Of a stretch of 64,000 bases of DNA, positions 1 to 9,312 are shown in pieces. Both the position numbers and the translations under genes were made by a program. How positions within the stretch are numbered: position 1 is the stretch's first letter; the number at the start of each line of letters is the position of its first letter. The stretch is from the NCBI GenBank assembly GCA_049724395.1, contig JAUGWO010000309.1, positions 1 to 64,000 on the forward strand. Direction: 5' to 3'. The stretch comes from Spongospora subterranea f. sp. subterranea. Lineage: Eukaryota; Endomyxa: Phytomyxea; Phytomyxea; Plasmodiophorida. A model generated the notes under the pieces. That model worked only from the letters and a program-made list of their open reading frames with translations. It made no database searches and had not been told where the DNA came from.

Positions 1-890
1 GCATTCACGATTGTCGTGGCCGCCCTGTGAACACTTTGTGCAATGCCTCTTCTTTCTTTGCCCATTTGTTTCTTGCACAGTACCTGCTTCAAAGCTTTAA
101 GCTTCGGTGTCAACACGTCATCACTGATTTTTGGCTTGTTGCCAGTCTTTTCGCGTTCTATCGCGAGCAATATCAGCTTCGCGGAACTCTGAAGCTCGAG
201 CTGCCGCTTTGGCTTGCTCATAATCTTGTGAGAGGCCGTGCAGGGCCTTCGCCCATAGGGCTGTTTCCCCATGTTGATGCCTAGCGTGACGAGGTCATGA
301 TACTCTCAATTGAGCAATCTAGGTAGATCTTCACTGTCTCGGTGGAACTTTTCTTGTCCTCGATGAACTTTAAGAATTTTGTAAACTTTTGAGCATCGTT
401 CTTCTGATCATAAATTTCACATAATTTGCCTACGTCCTTGGTGTAGCGGCATGATGCAATTTGCTTGTATGCAAGTTGAGATAGTCTCATAGTAGCTTCT
501 GCGTAAGCGATCCGGTCGTTTCTTATTTCGGCCGTTGACGTGCCTGGTAAACTTTCGAGGTAGGTTTCGATGCCTTTGCCGATAAACTGTGCTTCCGGTT
601 TTTATCTTCAAATTACCATTTGCAAATACGAGGTTCAAACCCGTTGCGTACTGTTGGAGGTTTACTGCTGTCTTCAGAAAACGAGACTTCTTACGCGTCC
701 ACGTTTTGTGAGATCTCGCTCCGCCGTGCTCTCCTTGAGCATCTGCTGGTTGATCTGCGTGTCCAGACTGCGCCGTGTTCGTCTTGAGCATCATTCGCTT
801 CTGCCCGTCGGACGCGTCTTGCGGTCCTTTCATCGGGCGGACATGGTCCACTTGATCCTCGGCTGCGAGAGCTGGGATTCTTAATCTTAC
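1..890 (-). mobile_element. LTR retroelement fossil, gag part, probably Ty1/Copia
   Basis: Minus-strand reading of this stretch looks like the 5' part of an LTR retroelement. Near the left window edge (about 1-46) a CCHC zinc knuckle of the form C-x2-C-x4-H-x4-C is readable, the hallmark of the Gag nucleocapsid. At 873-886 lies a near-copy of the primer-binding-like motif found beside the Copia fossil at 8921-8934. The rest of the internal sequence has charged, lysine-rich coding character. The element runs off the window to the left, so pol is not seen here. It is a broken, fairly old copy. Assignment to Copia rests on the shared motif and is an inference. Confidence 0.5.
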
Positions 891-958
891 AGATGCGCAA
901 GAAGGTCGAAACTGAACTCGCAATATGTTAGAGCATAGTGACAATTCCAGAATCACCT

Positions 959-1029
959 GCGCCATTGGTTGAATGGTACAATAGCTCGTTGCCAACGAGT
1001 TGGTCCGAGTTCGATTCTCGGATGGCGCA
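959..1029 (+). tRNA. tRNA-Gly (anticodon GCC)
   Basis: A 71-base cloverleaf. The acceptor stem GCGCCAT pairs with ATGGCGC and is followed by discriminator A. The anticodon stem closes a 7-base loop TTGCCAA (anticodon GCC, glycine). The T-arm has stem CCGAG/CTCGG around the loop TTCGATT. A run of six T follows directly and would serve as the Pol III terminator. The A and B box regions are intact, so it looks functional. An identical gene lies inverted at 1394-1464. Confidence 0.96.
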
Positions 1030-1393
1030 ATTTTTTGACGAAACATCGCAGAAAAACTGTGTTTACTGTATGTACTTGCAAGGTGCATGCGATTGACAAA
1101 TTATTTCACTAGCTGAGCTTCATGTCAACATCGCAAACCATATCACTCTCAGAGAAAATACGAAATAAAGATGTCACTGCCCCGTCTCAAATTTTTTGAC
1201 AGAGAGAGCAGACGAATACGGGAAATGTGGTTGTACATTGAGATTACAAATCAAAGACTTACGATCAACCAAACGACAGGAGGATTCGATCGCATGGACT
1301 TCCATTCATTGATCAGTTCATCAGCCCGTATTTGTTATTCAAAAATTTTGGCCAGTCAACAAACATCAACGTGTTTTCCACACCTTCAAAAAA

Positions 1394-1464
1394 TGCGCCA
1401 TCCGAGAATCGAACTCGGACCAACTCGTTGGCAACGAGCTATTGTACCATTCAACCAATGGCGC
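1394..1464 (-). tRNA. tRNA-Gly (anticodon GCC), second copy
   Basis: Reverse-complement copy of the tRNA-Gly at 959-1029, identical over the whole 71 bases and also followed by a run of six T on its own strand. The two genes point toward each other with 364 bases between them. Flanking sequence is not shared beyond a few bases, so only the gene body appears duplicated or homogenised. Confidence 0.96.
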
Positions 1465-1539
1465 GGAGGAGTTGTTGCGATGGGGTCATCCACCAATGTT
1501 CAACTGTTGTAAAATCCCTTTCTATCCATCTAATAATAT

Positions 1540-1606
1540 CGTCATTATAAATACCTACTACTTATACAATTACCTATCTCTTACTGTGAGAGATTAAGAG
1601 TCCCAT
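1540..1606 (+). mobile_element. LTR-end remnant with primer-binding-like motif
   Basis: The 14 bases GATTAAGAGTCCCA at 1592-1605 are the exact reverse complement of the anticodon-arm region (17045-17058) of the tRNA-Lys in this window. The same 14-mer occurs next to the Copia fossil (8921-8934, minus strand) and with one change at 873-886. The A/T-rich stretch just upstream would then be the tail of an LTR. No coding remnant follows that I recognise. Confidence 0.3.
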
Positions 1607-4600
1607 CGGCACTCTAAGAATACGATGGCAAGAAGCAACCGACGCGAAACTATAGCCGACGGCAAACTGTCAGTTCAAACGATAATGAACACAGATCCTA
1701 AACTAGTTTAAGTCCAACCTGATCAGCCTAAGAGCGATCGATAATAGTGAATGTAGAGGTATGTGAATGAATGATAGAAGATTTGATAATACCCGATATT
1801 GGGCAAATGATACTTTGTTGAGTCATGGCTGAAACATTTTTATTGACGACTTGATAGCGGATTTGTGTCAACTACTCGCGTTCTGTAAACAGTCGTATGC
1901 ACCTGCCACTATCGTGTGTTCGTCTTTATTCATGAGCGTTATGGGCGACAGCTATCACACAGGCGATGGAAACCAAGAAGCAATGCCCAAACACACGATA
2001 GTCGCAGGTGCACACGACTTGTTAACGAAGGGGTTGACACAAATCCGCTATCAACTGAGTAAAGTCCTTGAGTCCGACGAATTTCAGAGGGACCTGATAT
2101 CAACCGAAAATTGCCGAGCTTTGATGAGATTGTTGGCGATCCCCAGGTGCGACAACAAGGATCGATGTGTACACCGAGTATAACAGCAACATGGAGAGCG
2201 TGGTTCTAGGGACAAATCCTGCCCCAGGCGCTAAGCCATCCTTGATCGCTGACTTACCATCGCCTCGCCCGAACATTTCCTACAGATCGTATTCATCAGT
2301 TCGAACGAATCGCGATGTCCATGGCGCAGTGGCGAATAATGCCGGATCGGCGATTATTCCCAAGGTCGTCACTGCAGCCAGTCTCTGGCGAACACATCAA
2401 ATCCGTACGTTGGGGAACGGACAGAAATCAAAATAACCCGTTCACCCGCGATGCAGTTAATCCCCTGAAACCCGTGTTTGATCGTCGCGCGAAAGTTGTC
2501 ACTACGAAAACCGTTTTGAACGAAACCTACGCCGACTCCAAACCTAATACCCATGCCGACGATTCGTAAACAGCATCACCGTGTTAGACCCTTTCGCTCA
2601 ACGCATGTTGTAGGACCGAACCAAGGACAACGGATTTGGGACGAAGCTCCAGCGATCGGATCGAGAAACATCGTCATGTCCCGGTGAAAGCGTATCCAAG
2701 TTGAGTGTTCTGGTGCGATTCCTCGATTATGGATTGTGTTGACGGTTGGGTGGCCTATTGTGAAGGAGTTGCACGTCATCAGTCTGACAACAAACCTCTT
2801 CACGATTTGGTTCAACGATCCCGGCAGACGTTAAAGTATACCCGAGCTGGGTCCAGGTTCGTTTGAAGCTCGACACATCGCGCTTTCATACTAAAATACG
2901 TTCTCAAGTGTCATGACCATCATCGACGGAGAAAACGACCGTCTGTATGATGACGCCATGCAGTATTCTGCTAGGACACATGTGGATGACTTGGTCCCTC
3001 CAGAATCCAAAATCAAATTGAAAAGGACAGGAACGGTTGCCAGTGTAATTAGTGCATTCACCATCGCCATTTGAAAAAAGTCCAACGCCCATGACTGTCG
3101 GAAAGCAGTGGGTCAATCAAAGCGAACCGCTTCGTCCTGCACTTCGATCAATTTCGTTATCTCCTCATCGTTTCAAATATGAACTTATTGTTATCCATGA
3201 CCGTTCCAGATTCAGCCACAAGATTCTTTCCAACAATTACACGTTCTCATGTTTGTACTGTCCACTTTGGGAAACACATTCCCAGCATTATCGGTCACGT
3301 TTTGACGAGAATGTTGCTGCCGGCGTTATGGCTCTAAACTCAATGACAACACATATGGATCGGCAATGTATGCATCGAGTTTCTGATTCCCATCCTTGTT
3401 TTGTGAGGGTTTAGAGCACACAAAGCGCGTCAGCCCAGGCCGAGGGCAAACCTGTCGTACCAATGACATCGCCGGGAACCAGAATGACCAGCCGTTCTGG
3501 TTCCAACGCTGTCCCAATGCCTTTGTCGCCCAGAACTCCGACTCTGATTTTAAATTGCGACAACACTAATCTCTACAATGACCCATTTTACGAGTTTCTG
3601 GTGCAGTTCCTGCCCAAATCCGCCCGACTCTATGTCAGTAAAAGGGATACATGCTTGTTGAATCCAACGTCTCTAACTGTAAATCCGGTTGACAGAGAGC
3701 GGCGGCGAAACAGGTGATCGTGCTTACACAAGACCGTTATCTCTCCTACAAACCGTTTCCATTTTAACTCTTCCGCGCTCAGTGTCAAAACTAGACCAAT
3801 TTTACCCGTTAATACGTTGTCAATCAGATATCAACTGTTACGATTCTCCATAAAGTTGTAGTTCTTGAGCTTTTTTTGCGTCGTCAGAGACCCCCCGTTG
3901 CCCTTAAAAGTTGTTGTTGACGTTTTTATTTCTGCAATCGGTTTGTCTGCAGTTTTGCGTATCCAGAATGAACCATAAACATCTTTACGAATTAGGCGGA
4001 TTCTATATCGAGCAAGTCGCACCCTCGTCGAGGAGTTCGGCGGACCATAGCGGGTGGCTCTGCCAACGCTGCCGACGAGGTGCCATCGTTCGGTTTGCCA
4101 ACGGTTCCGGTGTTCTACTGACGTTTTCCGGCACTAGGGAGTTGACCCTGTAGGGCGAACCGCCGACGAGGCGAAAGACTCTCTTGTCGCCCATCATCTA
4201 GCCACAACGTCCGATACCGAAACCGAGGTGAAACTGGTTTGTGTATTTGTCGTCTTCTTCTGACAACCCTATTCAGTTTCGCCGATGCTGTAATAAGTTC
4301 GGAGAATTGAAATTCGGCCTAACAGCTCGTCTGAATAGAAGGATATACGCGTAAGATACTTATATTTCCGACTCCTATCTTCCAAGCGTAGATCAAATTC
4401 TCCCAGCTTCGAAACCGCCCGTTCTGTCTCTGTCAGGTCCAAGCTTTACGCAGCCGTCCATCAATTCCGATTTCGGTCTGCGGTCAGTTTCATTGACGTC
4501 CCGATACTTTAAGTTGCTTGTGTGGTTTCCATAAATGCTGCGCTTTTCGCCTTTTGAATTGCCAGCGTTGAAGCTTCCCCTTTTTTCTCATGTATGCTCT

Positions 4601-4647
4601 CTCTAAACTGATATTTCACGGTTGTTCAGGCTCGAGATATACACCAG
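1606..4647. other. Stretch without a recognisable gene
   Basis: About 3 kb in which I recognise no protein family on either strand. Open frames are all short (about 60-120 codons), in different frames, and not joined by obvious GT-AG introns. A foldback occupies 1851-2054. The stretch could be decayed mobile DNA. An upstream exon of the 4648-5655 gene cannot be excluded near 3900-4200. Confidence 0.4.
1851..2054. repeat. Foldback, about 70-base arms
   Basis: Imperfect inverted repeat. The left arm (about 1851-1922) reads TTGATAGCGGATTTGTGTCA onward and the right arm (about 1988-2054) is its near reverse complement. A spacer of roughly 65 bases separates them. The arms keep long perfectly matched blocks, for example around GCACCTGC and ATCGTGTGT, separated by short mismatched parts. 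Confidence 0.75.
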
Positions 4648-5655
4648 ATGCGTAGCCGTAGCGAACGAGACCAGCATCATTTCAACGCTTTACGTCTGGA
4701 AAATTTCCGACATCTGTACGACATTCTGCAGCACTTGCGTGGACGCGATGGGTCGAATGTCGAGCATCGTGACTTGACAAAAAATGAGTCCTTGATCCTG
4801 CAATGTATCGCAGGGTAATTCCCATAGCGGATTTAAGCTTCATTGGTTCCTGATTTCTCGCCATTTTGCTGATGGTTTCAGGCACTTACGCAGCCCGCTT
4901 GGTGGAGTACTTACTCCAGAGAGCATGACGCTGATGCTCGAGAATGCCGACCCTTCTCTGTTCGACGACCCCACGGTGCTTCACATCATATCGGATTTTT
5001 TGTCTAAGGTGACATCTTTCGAGTAGCTTTCAATGTCGTTTATTGCCTTCAAACTTTCAAGAATCACGTTATTTTATTCTGTTATCTTCTGCGTTGTTGG
5101 TTGATGCTTCTTCTCTGGGTGATTTTGATGTAGCTTATCCTGTTGCATTTAGGAATTTTCCTCAACGTAATGATAATCTTTGATTCGTTATTAGGTGGGC
5201 ATATCCGAAGAGGAGTTCCGCTCAGCTTTGAGAGCGTCAGATCATCCATTTCCTGTCAGCTTGTTCGATCTCTCTAATGGTACTCGAAAAACGATAATAT
5301 TTCAAGCTGTGTCCTTTGCAAAAATCCTACATTTCCATCTGCAGAAAAGTCACGTTGTTAATAATGTTGAATTGTATATGTTTTCTGCCTCTGTTTCTGA
5401 CACATGACCTCTTTCGTTGCTGCCATCTCAGTTGTCAAAAGCAACCTGGTTACAACCCTGATGGGAGGGCTGCGCACGACTGGGTTTGCCGGCAAGCTGA
5501 TCAGGAAGCGTAACGAGGCACGAGATCGGGCCCGTCGAACGGAGGAGGTCAATAATATCCAGACTGGTAATGGGGCCGCGTCTCGCAGGCACAAGTCAAT
5601 CATGTCTCCCATGCTCATGGCGTCGTTGCTGGGCCGCATGGACGCTCACTCGTAG
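4648..5655 (+). CDS. Uncharacterised protein gene, four exons
   Basis: I do not recognise the family. Four exons join in frame through GT-AG introns: 4648-4814, 4882-5008, 5195-5279 and 5432-5655, ending in a TAG stop. The product is about 200 residues. The start ATG opens MRSRSERDQHHF, a charged N-terminus. The middle has a helical stretch around LTPESMTLMLENADPSLFD and an acidic helix GISEEEFRSAL. The C-terminus is basic (KLIRKRNEARDRARR), then Ser/Met-rich up to GRMDAHS. No signal peptide or membrane segment is visible. The consistent reading phase across all three introns supports a real host gene. An additional 5' exon cannot be excluded. Confidence 0.6.
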
Positions 5656-5849
5656 TGATGAGCCCATTGACAATTGTGGCCTGTCGTTGCTTGTGTATTT
5701 TTCTAAATCTACCTAGTTAGCAATTCGTATAATGTTTTCTATATTAGCCTTCGGATTGCCAGTTGCCAGGTACCAGTAGAAATTATTGCTGTTGATGCCG
5801 GTCCGTATTTATCCCACAGTTTGCGAATAGCTGCACTCTTAAAACTGTA

Positions 5850-5878
5850 TACTCCCTCCGTTCAACAATGATAGTCCG
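5850..5878 (+). repeat. Left terminal inverted repeat of mariner-like element
   Basis: Begins TACTCCCTCCGTTCAACAAT and matches the reverse complement of 7558-7586 at all 29 positions. The TA at 5848-5849 is the left half of the target duplication. Confidence 0.95.
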
Positions 5879-6066
5879 GTTCACGGAGTTTCTAAAACTT
5901 AATGCCAATTTTTTGAAATATTTCCCAATAGAGTGTAGAATGACATAGAGCGCTCCTTGTGCTGTCCGTGTATATAAGTTTCCTCTATTCTAAATCTTCT
6001 GGGGGGCTGCGCAATATAGGTTAGAAATGTAGGGTTTTCAAAAAGCGAGGGCGATTTGATGCCAGT

Positions 6067-7396
6067 GTGTCATTTCAATATTTACCGCTCCCATTACCAT
6101 GCCAGGAGACGCCCAACCACCAACTTTCCAACGTTACCAATGAAGTTATAAACGGTATACTACAGGCTCTGCTAAGACGACCTACGCACAACACACTTGA
6201 AAAGGGGGCACTGTCCGATACAGCAGTCGCTTTTGAGCTTTCAACGAAGACGATTTCACGGATCTGGCACCAAGCCAAACAATGCTTTGAGAATGGACAA
6301 CAGTTTGCCGACATTAGCTCTAAAATCAAAGAAAAATCGGGACGAAAGCCGAAGTGCCGTGAGGAAATGAGTCAAAAGATCGCTGAGGTTCCACTCAGGC
6401 GTCGGGGGACGATCAGAGGGCTTTCATTTGCAACAGGAATTCCTGTAGGGACGCTGTTCAATATAATGAAAGAAAAGGGCCTCAAACGTGTTATAAGTTC
6501 AGTAAAGCCGTTACTGACAGAAGAAAACAAACGGCAAAGGCTTCGATTTGCTCTATCATTGCTCTCTAATGAATCGACTGTTTTCCAGTCGATGTATGAT
6601 TACGTTCATATTGATGAGAAGTGGTTTTATATGACCAAAACCAAAAGCAATTACTATGTCTTGCCAGAAGAAGATGTTCCACATCGATCGGTCAAAAGCA
6701 AGCGATTTATTGCCAAGGTGATGTTTCTGGCAGCAGTTGCGAGGCCGCGGCACGACCCTCACACCAAAAAGCAGTTCGACGGTAAGATCGGTATCTGGCC
6801 TTTCGTTGTCCAGGAGCCCGCGAAACGAAATTTGAAAAATCGCGGAAAAGGCAACATGGTTACAAAGCCAATTGAAGTCACCAGGCCAGTATACGTGAAA
6901 ATGATCACAGAGAATGTGATTGAGGCTATCAAAAACAAGTGGCCTATTGGAAGTAAGAACATGCAAATCAGAATTCAACAGGACAATGCTCGACCGCATG
7001 CAAGTATTAACGATCAAGCAATTCTGACGCTGGCACGTCAAATGGATGGAATATTGTCTTGACATGCCAGCCTCCCGATAGTCATGATTTAATGTCTTGG
7101 ACCTGGGTTTTTTTAATGCCATTCAAGCCTTGCAGCACCAGGAGGCCTCAAGAAGCATCAACGAGCTTATTTCAGCAGTACAAAAGTCTTTCGACGACAT
7201 GCCACCTGAAAAGCTGGACAATGTCTTCCTTTCTTTACATAAAGCGATGGAATGTGCAATGAGAGTCGAGGGTGGAAATAACTATGCGGTTGCCCATATT
7301 GAAAAAGACAAGTTACGGTCACAAAATGCTCTTCCAGTTTCCATAGTATGTGATCCAGACGCAATTGACAAGGCGAGAGATTTTCTAAATTCGTAA
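6067..7396 (+). pseudogene. Mariner-like transposase (DDxD), frameshifted near the C-terminus
   Basis: The first 331 codons (6067-7059) give an N-terminal helix-turn-helix region (around FELSTKTISRIWHQAKQ and a second helical unit at RRRGTIRGLSFATGIPVGT) and most of the catalytic domain. VHIDEKWFYM carries the first catalytic Asp and QQDNARPHAS the second. KSKRFIAKVMFLAAVARPR and IWPFVVQEPAKR are typical of plant mariner-like transposases. The frame then changes twice: about 7060, and again near 7090 where DL/LGFF wording continues in another frame. The last part, 7097-7396, holds the family's C-terminal block (HIEKDKLRSQ). The third catalytic Asp lies in the short middle frame (SHDL). Two single-base lesions therefore make this copy inactive unless they are sequence errors. 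Confidence 0.9.
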
Positions 7397-7417
7397 TAAA
7401 ATAGGGTCGTCCGGTAT

Positions 7418-7545
7418 TGAATTTTGATTTGCATGCCCTTTACTTCCAATAGGCCTGACCATGGTGCCTTTTTTCGCGATTTTTCAAAGTTCGTTTCGCC
7501 GGCTCCTGGACAACGAAAGGCCAGATACCGATCTTACACCTAGTA
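7418..7545 (-). repeat. Inverted internal duplicate of the transposase
   Basis: Read on the minus strand, this segment repeats the transposase text around IGIWPFVVQEPAKR (compare 6783-6860) and then jumps to the part matching about 6940-6977, skipping roughly 80 bases. It ends next to the right terminal repeat. It may be the remnant of an internally deleted element in opposite orientation sharing its terminus with the larger copy, or a product of abortive gap repair. Confidence 0.8.
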
Positions 7546-7557
7546 CTGTATAGGAAT

Positions 7558-7586
7558 CGGACTATCATTGTTGAACGGAGGGAGTA
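7558..7586 (-). repeat. Right terminal inverted repeat of mariner-like element
   Basis: Perfect 29-base inverse of 5850-5878, followed by TA at 7587-7588. Confidence 0.95.
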
Positions 7587-7593
7587 TATCAGT

Positions 7594-7683
7594 TTATTCA
7601 TTACAGCGTAGAGAGCGTACGAGACCTTGGCGGACACCGGGATTATGGTATGAAATATGAATGAGCCCTTAATCCAGCACGCT
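7594..7683 (-). repeat. Direct repeat, possible 3' LTR remnant
   Basis: Shares most of its sequence, including GGCGGACACCGGGATTATGG and GAGCCCTTAATCCAGCA, with 8953-9036 in the same orientation. It lies immediately downstream of the Copia pol end on the element's strand. Confidence 0.6.
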
Positions 7684-8402
7684 CCCTCGATTGAGTTCCT
7701 TGATCCCAATCTGATCTCGACACCATAAAAACTTGGTTACGTTGGTCGGTTTCGTGAAGAAGTCGGCAGCCATCTTCGCGGTCTCGCAGTATCGAACTTC
7801 TACTTGCTTGGCCTTGACCTGCTCACGAGGGTAGTGGTACTTCACATCTATATGCTTAGTTAGAGAATCTGTGCGATTGTTCTGGGTCATGGCGATACAC
7901 CCCATGTTGTCTTCATTGATCAGAGTAGGACTTCGAATGGGGTACCCAATCTCCTCAAATAGTTGACGTATCCATTTACACGCACGAGTAGTGTCATATA
8001 GTGCTTGATATTCCGCTGTGACAGACGATGTCCCTACTGTTTTCTGTAATTTTGACTTCCATGAGATCGGACCTCCGGCATACATAAGTACGTAGCCGGT
8101 TGTTGACCAACGGGTATCGGGGACAGTTGGCCCAATCACTATCTGAATACGCTACACCATATCCGGATATGTCTCATCATGCACGTAACGTATACCGAAC
8201 TCTTGAGTAGTACTCAGGTAACGAAGTACTCGTTTGGCAGCGGTCCAGTACTGTTTTACAGGATTTGAGGCGAACCGGCAAAGTGATCCGACTGCTTGAG
8301 CAATATCTGGCCGCGTATTCATCGCAAGCCAAAGGAGTGATCCAACTAGATCCTTGACGGGAACGTCTTTCATCTCATCGAGGTCTTCATTGGTTTTGGG
8401 GA
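7594..8402 (-). mobile_element. Ty1/Copia pol fossil (reverse transcriptase end and RNase H)
   Basis: Minus-strand coding remnants match the end of Copia Pol. NTRPDIAQAVGSLCRFASNP is the classic sequence at the reverse transcriptase/RNase H junction. TRWSTTGYVLMYAGGPISW, AEYQAL and KHIDVKYH are the family's RNase H motifs. The fossil is broken. A block of about 90 bases after the pol end (7594-7683) recurs in the same orientation at 8953-9036, which suggests remnants of the two LTRs. The divergence between those blocks indicates a moderately old copy. Confidence 0.88.
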
Positions 8403-8405
8403 CGT

Positions 8406-8773
8406 CCTTGGCAGTGATGCAGACCACAAATCGTGGTCGCGGCCTGTTCGCGCTGGAGGCGATTCCGGAGGGAACAGTAATCGGTCGATACTTCAGGGGT
8501 TGGCCCAAACTATCGGAGTACTCAGTCAAAATTACTGGTTCAAACAAATACATCAACGCCAATCCGCAGAAGTGTGATGTGGCAATAGCCAATCATGCCT
8601 GCGATGGTGGCAACAGTCGCGCGTTGATGTATTTGTTTGAACCAGTAATTTTGACTGAGTACTCCGATAGTTTGGGCCAACCCCGAAGTATCGACCGATT
8701 ACTGTTCCCTCCGGAATCGCCTCCAGCACGAACAGGCCGCGACCACGATTTGTGGTCTGCATCACTGCCAAGG
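8406..8773. repeat. Near-perfect foldback of a SET-domain gene fragment
   Basis: The arms are 8406-8559 and 8621-8773 with a 61-base loop, about 153 bases each and almost identical. Read on the plus strand, left arm plus loop encode part of a SET-domain protein: NRGRGLFALEAIPEGTVIGR is the start of a SET fold and QKCDVAIANHACDGGNSR resembles the later SET motif region with Asn-His. It is not a complete gene, and its frame continues into the inverted arm. It abuts the Copia fossil on the left and a tandem duplication on the right. Confidence 0.85.
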
Positions 8774-8910
8774 ATGACCACCCGCTAACTTCCGTCAAAT
8801 AGTGGGACTAGCGCCCGGTCTTTCTCGCTTCGTGGTCTGCATCACTGCCAGGGACGACCACCCGCTAACTTCCGTCAAATAGTGGGACTAGCGCCCGGTC
8901 TTTCTCGCTC
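8752..8910. repeat. Tandem duplication, two units of about 80 bases
   Basis: Unit one (8752-8830) and unit two (8832-8910) both run from GTGGTCTGCATCACTGCCA to GCCCGGTCTTTCTCGCT, with only a few differences. The start of unit one overlaps the end of the SET foldback right arm. Confidence 0.9.
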
Positions 8911-8952
8911 ATGTGGCAGCTGGGACTCTTAATCTCTACAAACAATTGATAT

Positions 8953-9036
8953 TTATTACAGCGTAGACAGCGCAGACAGCGTACAAGACCGGCGGACACC
9001 GGGATTATGGTATGAATGAGCCCTTAATCCAGCAAA
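8953..9036 (-). repeat. Direct repeat, possible 5' LTR remnant
   Basis: Second copy of the 7594-7683 block, differing by short insertions and substitutions. On the minus strand it is followed within about 20 bases by a 14-mer (8921-8934) complementary to the anticodon arm of tRNA-Lys, in the position expected for a primer-binding site. Confidence 0.5.
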
Positions 9037-9312
9037 AACATCCTAATCGAGAAGTATTCGGGTATGCTTTATATTGTACTCTATAAGACTAAATAATACT
9101 ATGACATTAGAGTTTGTTGATTGGTGTGAAATGTTCAACGACATGTTTTCCACGTTGCAATTTCGCGCTGTTCTACAATTCGGTCAGAATAAAATAAATC
9201 GACTAGGTTTGTCAAATTCTGATTTGCGGGCAACTAGCACTGCTGAACTACAAATTGCTGTGAATACGACAAGGGATGAGCTGTAATTTTTTTTATGGAG
9301 AGGAAAAAGACG

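Larger units (their letters stand above)
5850..7586 (+). mobile_element. Mariner-like DNA transposon, plant MLE/Stowaway type termini
   Basis: The ends are perfect 29-base terminal inverted repeats, 5850-5878 and 7558-7586, starting TACTCCCTCCGTTCAACAAT, each flanked by a TA dinucleotide (5848-5849 and 7587-7588), the target duplication of the Tc1/mariner superfamily. CTCCCTCCGT at the tip is the known signature of plant mariner-like elements and their Stowaway MITEs. The transposase lies at 6067-7396. The segment 7418-7545 is an inverted, shortened piece of the same transposase, so the 3' end looks like a second, oppositely oriented copy. Perfect termini suggest recent activity. Confidence 0.93.

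Noticed and set aside
417-1088. A 223-codon minus-strand frame across the first tRNA-Gly
   Set aside because: It runs through the tRNA gene and the primer-binding-like motif, so as a whole it is not a protein gene; only its gag-like part is meaningful.
6556-7122. 188-codon minus-strand frame opposite the mariner transposase
   Set aside because: It is an antisense shadow of the conserved transposase and shows no family features.
8354-8788. A 144-codon plus-strand SET protein gene
   Set aside because: Its second half is the inverse of its first half; the frame is created by the foldback, so it is a fragment and not a gene.
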